Below are positions 48,704-57,222 of a stretch of DNA of 64,000 nt, piece after piece. The notes under the pieces were generated by a model, which made no database searches, was not told where the DNA came from, and saw only the letters and a list, made by a program, of their open reading frames with translations. Source of the DNA: Sphingopyxis granuli NBRC 100800. GTDB lineage: Bacteria > Pseudomonadota > Alphaproteobacteria > Sphingomonadales > Sphingomonadaceae. Numbering within the stretch: position 1 is the stretch's first letter; each line of letters opens with the position of its first letter. The stretch is taken from positions 1 through 64,000 of the forward strand of contig NZ_BCUA01000005.1 in NCBI RefSeq assembly GCF_001591045.1. The letters are read 5' to 3'. The translations under genes were made by a program, and so were the position numbers.

Positions 48704-49948
48704 TCAGCCGAACGGCCTATCGATCGAAGGCGGCGGTTCGCTGAACCACTCCGGTCCGCCATCGGTCATGTGGAAGCAATCCTCCAGCCGGATACCGAAC
48801 TCACCGGGGATGTAGATACCCGGCTCGTTCGAGAAGCACATGCCGGCGGCGAGCGGTGTCGTCTCGCCGCGCACCAGATTGACCGGCTCGTGACCGTCGA
48901 GGCCGATGCCGTGCCCGGTGCGGTGCGAGGTGCCGGGCAGCTTGTAGCCGGGACCATAGCCCAGGCTTTCGTAATAGGCGCGCACCGCATCGTCGACCGC
49001 GCCCGCCGGCGCGCCGATCCGCGCGGCGGCAAAAGCGACGTCCTGCCCCTTGCGCATCTGGTCCCACACCTGCCGCTGGCGCGGGCTCGCCTTGCCGAAA
49101 ACGAAGCTGCGCGAAATGTCGGACTGATAGCCGTGAACGGTCGCGCCACAGTCCATCAGCACCACCTCGCCCGGCCGCACCGCCTGCGGCTTGCCGCTGC
49201 CGTGCGGATAGGCGCTCGCCTCGCCGAGCAGGATCAAATTGAACTCGCCGCGTCCGCCCAGCGCTTTCGTCGCCGCGCCCATGATCGCATCGATGTCGGC
49301 GGGCGTCATCCCCGCCTCGATACGCGGCGCGGTGTGGCGATAGGCGGCAATGGTGATGTCGGACGCGAGTCGCATCAGCGCGATTTCGGCCGCCGACTTG
49401 ATCATGCGGCAACCCCGCACGACGGGCGCGCCGTTGACCACCGTAACGTCCGGCATCGCTTTCTGAAGCCCGTCGACCGCGAAGAAGCGCACCGTTTCCT
49501 CGACGCCGACCCGCCCCTTCGCCAGACCGCGCTTGCCGAGCCAGTTCGCCACCGCGGCGAGCGGATTCTCGTCCTCGTTCCACGTCAGCACCTCGGCCGC
49601 GACACCCAGGCTCTCGCGCACCGACGGCTCCTCGAAGAAGGGGGTGACGATCGCCACCTCGCCTTCGCGCGTCAGCACGGCGGCGGTCAGCCGCTCGCTG
49701 CGCCACCATTCGACGCCGGTGAAATAGATGAGGCTCGATCCCGGCTCGATCAGCAGCGCATCCATGTCGTGCGCCCGCAGCAATCCGGCCGCCTTGGCGA
49801 TCCGCGCCTTGCGCTCTTCAGCGCCGATCGGCACCGCCCTCGCCGCCAGGTCGGGAAGGCCTGCCGCGTCGGCGGCGATGACAGGAGCGGGCAAGGCCGC
49901 CGCCAGTCCGCCGAGCGCCGCGGTGCCCAGAAATTGCCGTCGCTGCAT
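48704..49948 (-). CDS. Exported M24 family (Xaa-Pro-type) metallopeptidase
   Basis: 414 residues. Twin-arginine signal (QRRQFLGTAALGGLAA) with cleavage near PVIA-A. N-terminal creatinase-like domain, C-terminal pita-bread peptidase: VVLMDCGATVHGYQSDISRSF (metal Asp residues), HRTGHGIGLDGHEPV (metal His) and FSNEPGIY (metal Glu). It probably removes Xaa-Pro dipeptides or prolines in the periplasm. ATG 49948 chosen because GAGGGG lies 7 bases upstream; ATG 49954 is too close to it. It is the last gene of a DOMON-NamZ-M24 run. Confidence 0.9.
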   Translation of the reverse strand: MQRRQFLGTAALGGLAAALPAPVIAADAAGLPDLAARAVPIGAEERKARIAKAAGLLRAHDMDALLIEPGSSLIYFTGVEWWRSERLTAAVLTREGEVAIVTPFFEEPSVRESLGVAAEVLTWNEDENPLAAVANWLGKRGLAKGRVGVEETVRFFAVDGLQKAMPDVTVVNGAPVVRGCRMIKSAAEIALMRLASDITIAAYRHTAPRIEAGMTPADIDAIMGAATKALGGRGEFNLILLGEASAYPHGSGKPQAVRPGEVVLMDCGATVHGYQSDISRSFVFGKASPRQRQVWDQMRKGQDVAFAAARIGAPAGAVDDAVRAYYESLGYGPGYKLPGTSHRTGHGIGLDGHEPVNLVRGETTPLAAGMCFSNEPGIYIPGEFGIRLEDCFHMTDGGPEWFSEPPPSIDRPFG

Positions 49949-49966
49949 CGTCATTCCCCTCGCCTT

Positions 49967-51172
49967 TCAGTAAAGAAGCAGGCCCGCGATCGCCTCGCGC
50001 CACGCTGCCTCGTCGGGCAGCGCCAGCGCGTCGAGGTCGCCCGGCGCCGCGCCTGCATCATCGACCCATTCGCGCAGCAACGGCGACCCGTTGATCACGT
50101 CGATCGCCAGCACGTCGTCGGTATATTCATATCGGAAATCCTTGCCGCGCCAGATCGGATAGTCCGGCCACAGCGAACGGATCGCCTTGAACGCCAGCGC
50201 CTGCACGCGCCACGGGCGAAAGGCGGCGGGGTCGTACCACGGCCCGTCGGCATGGATATGCACCCCGCCGCACAGGGCGCCGACATGCTTGTGAAAGGTC
50301 GGCTGGAACCAGATATCGCGCAGCTTGCAGCCCCCCAGCCATTGCGGCGCAATCCGCCGCATCTCGGCGATCAGCGCCCGCGCGTCGATGTCGGGGGCAC
50401 CGAACAGTTCGAGCGGCCGCGTCGTCCCGCGCCCCTCGCTCAGCGTCGCGCCCTCGACCATCACCGTGCCGGCATAGGCGCGCGCCATATTGACGTTGGG
50501 CGCATTGGGGCTGGGGTTGATCCAGACGCGCTCCGCGGGCCAGCCGAAGCTTGGGCTATCGGGTTCCCAGCCCTCCATCCCGATCACGCGATAATCGACG
50601 TCGAGCCCGAAATGGCGGATGAACCAATGCCCCATCTCGCCCATCGTCAGCCCGTGCCGCATCGCCATCGGGCCGGCGCCGACGAAGCTTTCCCAGCCGC
50701 TGCGCAGCAGCGTCCCCTCGACCGGGCGGCCCGCCGGGTTCGGCCGGTCGAGCACCCAGACGGCCTTGCCGTGCGCGGCCGCGGCCTCCAGCACATAGAG
50801 CAGCGTCGTGATGAAGGTGTAGATCCGGCAGCCGAGGTCCTGCAGGTCGACCAGCAGCACGTCGAAGGTCTGCATCGACTGGCCGGTCGGCCGCCGCACC
50901 TCGCCATAGAGACTGAAGCAGGGCACGCCATGGACCGGATCGGTGAAGTCGGGCGACTCCATCATATTGTCCTGCAGGTCGCCGCGCACGCCGTGCTGCG
51001 GCCCGAAGACAGCGCTGATGGTCACCCCCGCCGCGACCAGCGCGTCGAGGCTGTGGACGAGGTCGGCCGTCACCGACGCAGGATGGGCGAGCAGCGCGAC
51101 GCGCCGCCCTTCGAGCGGCCTGCGCAGCGCGGGGTCGGCGAGCAGGCGGTCGATGCCGAACTGGATGGTCAT
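49967..51172 (-). CDS. NamZ-type exo-beta-N-acetylmuramidase (DUF1343)
   Basis: 401 residues. Family signatures: GVRGDLQDNMM (after VFGPQH), LVDLQDLGCRIYTFITTLLYVLEA, LDRPNPAGRPVEGTLL, TTRPLELFGAPDID and QPTFHKHVG. DUF1343 includes Bacillus NamZ, which removes MurNAc from peptidoglycan fragments. No signal peptide is visible, so this copy may be cytoplasmic and act on recycled muropeptides. ATG 51172 overlaps the DOMON-like stop (ATGA). M24 peptidase follows 18 bp on. Confidence 0.88.
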   Translation of the reverse strand: MTIQFGIDRLLADPALRRPLEGRRVALLAHPASVTADLVHSLDALVAAGVTISAVFGPQHGVRGDLQDNMMESPDFTDPVHGVPCFSLYGEVRRPTGQSMQTFDVLLVDLQDLGCRIYTFITTLLYVLEAAAAHGKAVWVLDRPNPAGRPVEGTLLRSGWESFVGAGPMAMRHGLTMGEMGHWFIRHFGLDVDYRVIGMEGWEPDSPSFGWPAERVWINPSPNAPNVNMARAYAGTVMVEGATLSEGRGTTRPLELFGAPDIDARALIAEMRRIAPQWLGGCKLRDIWFQPTFHKHVGALCGGVHIHADGPWYDPAAFRPWRVQALAFKAIRSLWPDYPIWRGKDFRYEYTDDVLAIDVINGSPLLREWVDDAGAAPGDLDALALPDEAAWREAIAGLLLY

Positions 51173-51726
51173 GGCCGTTCGGGTGCCCCAAGCGTCAGGC
51201 GAAAGCAATCGGGATGATGGAAGTCGGGTTTCCCCGGCGGATGCGCGAGCGCCCAATAGCTTCGGGTGCCGTCCAGTTCCTCGACGACGGCGGACAGGCC
51301 CAGCCGGCTGCCGCGCTCGGGATAGATGCCGGGTTCGACGCGCAGCGCATAGAGCGCATGCCCCCGCTCGCTCGTCATGTCCCAGGGGGCCAGGTCGTCG
51401 GATTTGAACAGCGAGCGATAGTCGTCGAACTGATAGCAGGCCCAGCGACCGTCGGGGGCATAGTTGAACTCGGTATAGTCGGGCTGCCCTTCCTCGCTCA
51501 GAAAGGCCTCGAAACAGCTGCTCTGCCAAAGGCCGTCGGTCGCGGTATCGGCGATGACGAGTTGTGCGTCGCCCTGCGGCAGCGCCAGCGCGTCGACATC
51601 GCCTTCGATCCCGAAGCGCAGCGCGAAGCCTTCGTCGAAAGACAGCGACACCTCCACCCACACGGCGCGCGCGGCGCGCGCCGGCGTGTCGGGATGACAG
51701 ATCAGGTCCTTCCGGATGCTATCCAA
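51169..51726 (-). CDS. DOMON-like domain-containing protein
   Basis: 185 residues, no signal peptide, beta-rich: [58 protein letters not shown]. This matches the DOMON-like proteins common in Proteobacteria; function unknown (DOMON folds bind sugars or heme). Start is TTG 51726 with no strong ribosome binding site. It lies only 32 bp from the divergent tyrS start and overlaps the NamZ gene by four bases. Confidence 0.82.
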   Translation of the reverse strand: MDSIRKDLICHPDTPARAARAVWVEVSLSFDEGFALRFGIEGDVDALALPQGDAQLVIADTATDGLWQSSCFEAFLSEEGQPDYTEFNYAPDGRWACYQFDDYRSLFKSDDLAPWDMTSERGHALYALRVEPGIYPERGSRLGLSAVVEELDGTRSYWALAHPPGKPDFHHPDCFRLTLGAPERP

Positions 51727-51758
51727 ACCGCAAACCCCATGCTAAGCGCGCCCGCGCC

Positions 51759-52985
51759 ATGACCACCTACAAATCCGACCTGCTGCGCCTGCTCGACGAG
51801 CGAGGCTATATCCACCAGATGACCGACGCGGAAGGGCTCGACGCCCTCGCGGCGAAGCAGGTCGTCCCGGCCTATATCGGTTTCGACGCGACCGCGCCCT
51901 CGCTCCATGTCGGCAGCCTCGTCCAGATCATGATGCTGCGCCGTCTGCAACAGACGGGGCACAAGCCGATCGTGCTGATGGGCGGCGGAACGACGCGGAT
52001 CGGCGACCCGACCGGGCGCGACGAGAGCCGCAAGATGCTGTCCGACGCGACGATCGAGGCGAATATCGCCTCGATCTTCAGCATCTTCCAGCAATATCTG
52101 ACCTTTGGCGACGGTCCGACCGACGCGGTGATGGTCAACAACGCCGACTGGCTCGGCAAGCTCGGTTATATCGAGTTGCTGCAAGAGGTCGGCACCCATT
52201 TCACGATCAACCGCATGCTGACCTTCGATTCGGTGAAGCTGCGGCTCGAACGCGAACAGCCGATGACCTTCCTCGAATTCAACTACATGATCCTGCAGGG
52301 CTATGATTTCCGCTATCTGTCGCGCGAGATGGGCGTGCGGCTCCAGATGGGCGGGTCCGACCAGTGGGGCAACATCGTCAACGGCATGGAACTGGGCCGC
52401 CGTATGGACGGCACTGAATTGTTCGGGCTGACGACGCCGCTGCTGACCACCGCGGCGGGCGCGAAGATGGGCAAGACTGCCGCCGGCGCGGTGTGGCTCA
52501 ATCCCGCGCAATTGTCCCATTTCGACTATTGGCAATATTGGCGCAACTGCGACGACCGCGACGTCGGCCGCTTCCTGCGCCTGTTCACCGACCTGCCGCT
52601 GGACGAGATCGCGCGACTCGAAGCACTCGAAGGCGCCGACATCAACGAGGCGAAGAAGATATTGGCGAACGAGGCGACCGCGCTGTGCCGCGGCGCCGAC
52701 GCGGCAAGGACCGCGGCCGAGACCGCCGCGCAGACCTTTGAAAAAGGGCATATCGGCGGCGATCTGCCGCGCGTCGCGGCCCCGGCGGAGGGAATCGGCA
52801 TCCTCAATGCGCTGCGCGATCTGGGCTTTACCGCATCGAACAAGGAAGCGCGCCGCAAGCTGGAGGAAGGCGCTGTGAAGGTCGACGGCGCGGTGATCCG
52901 CGACCCCCATCACCTGATCGTGCCGGGCGATGCGGAGGTTCCGGTGAGCCTCGGCAGCAAGAAGCACGGGCTGGTGACCCGCTGA
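51759..52985 (+). CDS. tyrS: Tyrosyl-tRNA synthetase
   Basis: 408 residues, class I synthetase of the TyrRS-b type. HIGH-like motif HVGS at residues 50-53, tyrosine pocket YMILQGYDF with [14 protein letters not shown]-like KMGKT near 240, and C-terminal S4 RNA-binding domain ([19 protein letters not shown]). Start ATG 51759; the open frame extends to 51564 through the DOMON-like gene and is rejected. Confidence 0.97.
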   Translation: MTTYKSDLLRLLDERGYIHQMTDAEGLDALAAKQVVPAYIGFDATAPSLHVGSLVQIMMLRRLQQTGHKPIVLMGGGTTRIGDPTGRDESRKMLSDATIEANIASIFSIFQQYLTFGDGPTDAVMVNNADWLGKLGYIELLQEVGTHFTINRMLTFDSVKLRLEREQPMTFLEFNYMILQGYDFRYLSREMGVRLQMGGSDQWGNIVNGMELGRRMDGTELFGLTTPLLTTAAGAKMGKTAAGAVWLNPAQLSHFDYWQYWRNCDDRDVGRFLRLFTDLPLDEIARLEALEGADINEAKKILANEATALCRGADAARTAAETAAQTFEKGHIGGDLPRVAAPAEGIGILNALRDLGFTASNKEARRKLEEGAVKVDGAVIRDPHHLIVPGDAEVPVSLGSKKHGLVTR

Positions 52986-53075
52986 ACGGGGTTGCCGGGA
53001 ACGAAGCAACAGCGTTTACCGTTTCTTCAGCAATCGGACCGATTCTATTCGGTCAGACCAGCAAGGCTTTTTGGT

Positions 53076-53417
53076 ATGCGCAAGATCGACACGAACAAGG
53101 CCCATTATGTCGGGCTCGACCAGCGGATCGCGCCGCGCAGCGACGTCTATTGCCGCCTGCCCTTCGTGCTGCCCGACGGGCGGCAGGAAATGTGCACCTG
53201 CGTCAACATCAGCGCCGACGGCCTGCTGATGCGCTATGAGCGCAGGCTCGAGCCCGGCGACCTCGTCGTGTTCCGCATGCCGATCATCGGTCGCACCGCC
53301 GCCAAGGTCATCTGGTCGCTGGGCGGCAAGACCGGCGTCCAGTTCGAAAAGTCGATCGTGGCGGAGGATTATCTGCCGATGCTGCGCGCCATGGGTGCCC
53401 GCGGCGACGTCAACTAA
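53076..53417 (+). CDS. PilZ domain protein (c-di-GMP receptor candidate)
   Basis: 113 residues, a single PilZ domain. Arg-rich motif QRIAPRSDVYCRLPF (RxxxR) near 19 and NISADGLLM (N/DxSxxG) near 51 are the c-di-GMP-binding signatures. An EAL protein lies at 60811, consistent with c-di-GMP signalling in the organism but not a direct link. AAGG precedes ATG 53076; frames back to 52992 overlap the tyrS end region. Confidence 0.87.
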   Translation: MRKIDTNKAHYVGLDQRIAPRSDVYCRLPFVLPDGRQEMCTCVNISADGLLMRYERRLEPGDLVVFRMPIIGRTAAKVIWSLGGKTGVQFEKSIVAEDYLPMLRAMGARGDVN

Positions 53418-53434
53418 GGTCGACACGCGCGACG

Positions 53435-54634
53435 TTACGCCGCCATCCGCAATATCTCCAGCACATCGTCCTGCGATTCGATCGGCCGCGGGTTCGACCG
53501 CAGCCAAAGGTCATGCATCGCATAGCGGGCGACGGCGCCGAACTGGTCCTCGCCGACGCCCACCTCCGCCAGCGTGCGCGGCATGCCGAGCCCGCGGACG
53601 AAGGCGTCGAGCGCCGCCGAAGCCGTGGCATGGCCGCCGCCCAGGCATTGCAGGATGCGGCGCTGCCTGCTCGCGTCATCCTGGGCGTTCCAGGCCAACA
53701 CGACAGGCGACAGGATGCACGAGGTATAGCCGTGCGGCACCCCGCAGGTCCCGCCGAGGACATGACCGATCGCATGGCTCGCCCCCATCGGGACACCGGC
53801 GAGCACCGGCATCATCGCCTGCCACGCGCCGATCTGGCACTTCAGCCGCCCTTCGAGATCGCGCGCGTCGGCCTTGGCCCGCCGCAGCCCCTCGACGAGC
53901 AGCCGCAGCGCGCTGTCGGCGAGCCCGTCGGCATAATCGTTCGACCGGAACGAGGCGAGCGTCTCGATACAATGGTCGACCGCACGCACCCCGGTCGAAA
54001 GCCAGACCCATTCGGGCGTGTGGACGGTCAGCGCCGGGTCGAGGACGATCGCGATCGGGACCATCGCCGGATGGCCATAGCCCTGCTTGTGCCGCGTCGC
54101 TTCGTCGGTGGCGCCCGAACGCGGGTTGAATTCGCCGCCCGACAGCGTCGTCGGCACGCAGATGACGCGAACGTCGGGCCCTTCGGTGAGCGGATTCACC
54201 GCGCGGCCCTGGTCGTCGACGCGCGTGCGCAACGGCTCGAAATCCTCGACACGGCGCACCCCATGCCTGAGCGCCAGCGCGACGATCTTGGTCGCGTCGG
54301 TCACCGATCCGCCGCCGACCGACACGATCAGGTCGGCCCGTGCTGCGCGCGCCGCTTCGACCGCGCGCAGCACATCCGAGCGCGGCGCGTGCGGCGCGAT
54401 GCCGTCGAAGGTCGCCGCGTGCCGGTCGCCGAGCGCGCTCTCGATCCGCGCCACGGCGTCGGTCTGTTTGCGAAGCGAGGTCGAGACGATCAGCAGCACC
54501 CGCCGCGCGCCCATCGCCTCCGCCTGCTCGCGGAGCGCTTCTCCCGCCGGTCGCCCGAAAACGACGCGCTTCGTTTCGGTGAAGGTCACTTCGCCCGACG
54601 ACAGTTGCACTGCAGTTCCTCCATCTTCGCTCAT
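53435..54634 (-). CDS. Iron-containing alcohol dehydrogenase, maleylacetate-reductase-like
   Basis: 399 residues. N-terminal Rossmann-like part with ADLIVSVGGGSVTDATKI; C-terminal metal domain with VDHCIETL, GASHAIGHVLGGTCGVPHGYT and HDLW holding His ligands. This group includes maleylacetate reductases and 1,3-propanediol-type dehydrogenases. No ring-cleavage genes are beside it, so the substrate is unknown. ATG 54634 chosen; the open frame beyond to 55336 would lie inside recG. Confidence 0.87.
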   Translation of the reverse strand: MSEDGGTAVQLSSGEVTFTETKRVVFGRPAGEALREQAEAMGARRVLLIVSTSLRKQTDAVARIESALGDRHAATFDGIAPHAPRSDVLRAVEAARAARADLIVSVGGGSVTDATKIVALALRHGVRRVEDFEPLRTRVDDQGRAVNPLTEGPDVRVICVPTTLSGGEFNPRSGATDEATRHKQGYGHPAMVPIAIVLDPALTVHTPEWVWLSTGVRAVDHCIETLASFRSNDYADGLADSALRLLVEGLRRAKADARDLEGRLKCQIGAWQAMMPVLAGVPMGASHAIGHVLGGTCGVPHGYTSCILSPVVLAWNAQDDASRQRRILQCLGGGHATASAALDAFVRGLGMPRTLAEVGVGEDQFGAVARYAMHDLWLRSNPRPIESQDDVLEILRMAA

Positions 54635-54687
54635 CAGATGGTTAGGATACAAAGTATTTCCGCTCCAGCCAATGGGCGGGGAGTCGG

Positions 54688-56754
54688 TCAGCCGCTGCGC
54701 AGGAGCGGCACCGCCGCGTCGCGCTCGAACAGATAGAGGCACAGGCGCACCGCCTCGCCGCGCGGGCCGTCCATGCCGCCGTCGCGTTCGACGAACAGGC
54801 GCGCGTCGTCGTGCGCGACGGGAAGCAGGCGCACCAGTTGCTCGGGTGTCGCAAGGCGATAGTCGGCGTCGCCCGACTGCTTGAGCCCGAGCAGTTCGCC
54901 GCCGCCGCGCAGTTCCAGATCGCGCTCGGCGATCACGAAGCCGTCGTTCGTCTCGCGCATCAGTGCGAGGCGCTCGCGCGCCGTCTCCGACAGATTCTGG
55001 GAGCGCAGCAGAAGGCACACCGATTTCGCGGTCCCGCGCCCGACACGCCCACGAAGCTGGTGGAGCTGCGCGAGGCCGAAGCGATCGGCGTGCTCGACGA
55101 TCATCAGGCTCGCCGCTGGGACGTTGACGCCGACCTCGATCACCGTCGTCGCGACGAGGACGCCGATCTCGCCCGCTTCGAAGCGCGCCATCACCGCATC
55201 CTTGTCGGGCCCCTTCATCCGTCCGTGGACGAGCCCGACCGCGTCGGCGCCGAAGCGTTCGCGCAGCAACGCCGCGCGATCCTCTGCCGCCGCGAGTTCG
55301 CTCGCCTCGCTCTCCGCAACCAACGGGCAGACCCAATAGGCCTGCGCGCCGCTCGCCAGATGGCGCCCGAGCCCGTCAACCACCTCATCGAGCCGGTCGA
55401 CCGACACGACGCGCGTGTCGACCGGCGTGCGCCCCGGGGGCATCTCGTCGAGCCGCGACACCTCCATCTCGCCATGATTGGCGAGCAGCAGCGTGCGCGG
55501 GATCGGCGTCGCGGTCATCACCAGCAGGTGCGGCGGCCGCGCGCCCTTGTCGGTCAGCATCAGCCGCTGCGCAACACCGAAGCGATGCTGTTCGTCGACG
55601 ACGACCAGCGCCAGGTCGCGGTAGCCGACCGCCTGCTGGAAGATCGCGTGGGTGCCGACGAGGATATCGATGCTGCCGTCGGCGAGGCCCATCAGCGTCG
55701 ATTCGCGCACCTTGCCCTTGTCGCGCCCGGTCAGGATCGCGAGGTTGACCGGCAGGCTCGCGAGCATCTGCTGCAAGGTCGCATGATGCTGGCGTGCCAA
55801 TATCTCGGTCGGCGCGAGCAACGCCGCCTGCGTCCCCGCCTCGACCGCCGTCAGCATCGCGCGCAGTGCCACCAGCGTCTTGCCCGACCCGACGTCGCCC
55901 TGCAGCATCCGCAGCATCGGCACGTCCTGTGCCATGTCGCCCGCGATCTCGCGCCCGACGCGCTCCTGCGCGCCGGTGAGGCCGAAGGGCAGCTTCAGCG
56001 CCCCGGTCAGCCGCCCGTCGCCGGCGATCGACCGGCCCTTGCGGTTGCGCAGCCCCTGCCGGATCAGCATCAGCGCGACCTGGCTCGCGAAAATCTCGTC
56101 ATAGGCCAGCCGGTCGCGCGCCGCCTCGTCGCGCGGGCCGGCATGCGCGCGCGCCAGCGCCTCACGCCAGGCCGGCCAGCCCCGGCCGGCCAGCAGCGGT
56201 GCGTCGATCCATTCGGCGAGTTCGGGCCTCCGGTCGAGCGCCACCTCGGCAAGCTGCGACAGCCGCGCGTTGGTCAGCCCCTCGGTGAGCGGATAGACGG
56301 GCTCATGCTCCGCGATGGCGGTTTCGTCCCCCAGCTCGGCGACATGATCGGGGTGCACGATCTGGCGCATGTCGCCATAGAGGTCGAGCCGGCCCGACAC
56401 GCGGCGCTTTTCCCCCAGCGGGAACAGCTTGCGCGCGAGGCCGGAGGTGCGTCCGAAATAGACGAGCCGCACATGATCGCCCGCGCCATCGACGGCCTCG
56501 ACACCGAAGGGTGCGCGCGGAGAGCGGCCGGAACGATAGTCCTGCGCGGTCAGATCGACGATGATCGTCTGCCCCGGCTGCGCCTGGTCGAGCCGTTCGA
56601 CCGGAATACGCGAGATGAGGCCGGTCGGCAGATGGAACAGCACATCGACGACGCGCTCCAGCCCGAGCCGCGCCAGCGGTTTGGCGAGCTGCGGCCCGAC
56701 GCCCTTGAGGTCGGTCAGCGCGGCAAAGAGCGGGTTGAGGATTTCGGGTCGCAT
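54688..56754 (-). CDS. recG: ATP-dependent DNA helicase RecG
   Basis: 688 residues. N-terminal wedge/OB domain (LKGVGPQLAKPLARLGL, PTGLISRIPVERL), helicase domain with GDVGSGKTLVALRAML, DEQHRFGV and TATPIPRTL, then QLHQLRGRVGRG and a C-terminal region. It reverses stalled forks and processes recombination intermediates. ATG 56754 is the family start; the frame is open to 56868 but the extra codons are only translated repeat. Divergent from sdhE-mfd, the usual order in alphaproteobacteria. Confidence 0.97.
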   Translation of the reverse strand: MRPEILNPLFAALTDLKGVGPQLAKPLARLGLERVVDVLFHLPTGLISRIPVERLDQAQPGQTIIVDLTAQDYRSGRSPRAPFGVEAVDGAGDHVRLVYFGRTSGLARKLFPLGEKRRVSGRLDLYGDMRQIVHPDHVAELGDETAIAEHEPVYPLTEGLTNARLSQLAEVALDRRPELAEWIDAPLLAGRGWPAWREALARAHAGPRDEAARDRLAYDEIFASQVALMLIRQGLRNRKGRSIAGDGRLTGALKLPFGLTGAQERVGREIAGDMAQDVPMLRMLQGDVGSGKTLVALRAMLTAVEAGTQAALLAPTEILARQHHATLQQMLASLPVNLAILTGRDKGKVRESTLMGLADGSIDILVGTHAIFQQAVGYRDLALVVVDEQHRFGVAQRLMLTDKGARPPHLLVMTATPIPRTLLLANHGEMEVSRLDEMPPGRTPVDTRVVSVDRLDEVVDGLGRHLASGAQAYWVCPLVAESEASELAAAEDRAALLRERFGADAVGLVHGRMKGPDKDAVMARFEAGEIGVLVATTVIEVGVNVPAASLMIVEHADRFGLAQLHQLRGRVGRGTAKSVCLLLRSQNLSETARERLALMRETNDGFVIAERDLELRGGGELLGLKQSGDADYRLATPEQLVRLLPVAHDDARLFVERDGGMDGPRGEAVRLCLYLFERDAAVPLLRSG

Positions 56755-56782
56755 GGCTAGAGCGTGTCTAGCCTCGTCTTTC

Positions 56783-56905
56783 CGTTCGTGTCGAGCGAAG
56801 GAAAGCCGGCCCCTCTTCCGTTTGTGCTGAGCTTGTCGAAGCACCGTCCTTATTTTCCGGCGGCGCAAAGAAAGAACAGCCCTTCGACAAGCTCAGGGCG
56901 AACGG
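56783..56905. repeat. Palindromic repeats, families B (partial) and A, between recG and sdhE
   Basis: A half copy of family B (CGTTCGTGTCGAGCGAAGG, 56783-56801) is followed by a family A pair (56819-56850 and 56878-56905). This leaves about 60 bp for the divergent recG and sdhE-mfd promoters. Confidence 0.8.
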
Positions 56906-56961
56906 TGAGCGGATACGATGCCCGTTTCCGCTTCATCGCTCGCGCGATTAAAAGGCCCGCC

Positions 56962-57222
56962 ATGCAAGACCGCCTGAAACGCCTGAGATTCCGCGCCTGG
57001 CACCGCGGCACGCGCGAGGCCGACTATATGATCGGCGGCTTCTTCGACCGCTATTCGCCCGGCTGGGACGAGGCGGAGGTCGAGTGGTTCGAGGCTGTCG
57101 TCGAAGAGGACGACGTCGATATCATGGCGTGGGCGCTCGGCACCGGCCATCCGCCCGCGCACCTCGACCGACCCGCATGGATCGCGGCGATGCGCCGGCT
57201 GGATTATATCCCGCTGCCATGA
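56962..57222 (+). CDS. sdhE: Succinate dehydrogenase assembly factor SdhE (DUF339)
   Basis: 86 residues. Signature RGTRE at 15-19 (RGxxE) followed by ADYMIGGFFD; the RGxxE glycine region contacts SdhA for FAD attachment. It aids flavinylation of succinate dehydrogenase. ATG 56962 shown by conserved start. The stop overlaps the mfd start by four bases (ATGA), a conserved coupling in alphaproteobacteria. Confidence 0.95.
   Translation: MQDRLKRLRFRAWHRGTREADYMIGGFFDRYSPGWDEAEVEWFEAVVEEDDVDIMAWALGTGHPPAHLDRPAWIAAMRRLDYIPLP

Noticed and set aside
54635-55336. Extension of the alcohol dehydrogenase frame upstream of 54634
   Set aside because: It lies within recG and lacks dehydrogenase motifs; MSEDGG at 54634 is the natural start.
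56755-56868. N-terminal extension of RecG
   Set aside because: The added residues are translated repeats; the conserved protein starts MRPEILNP.
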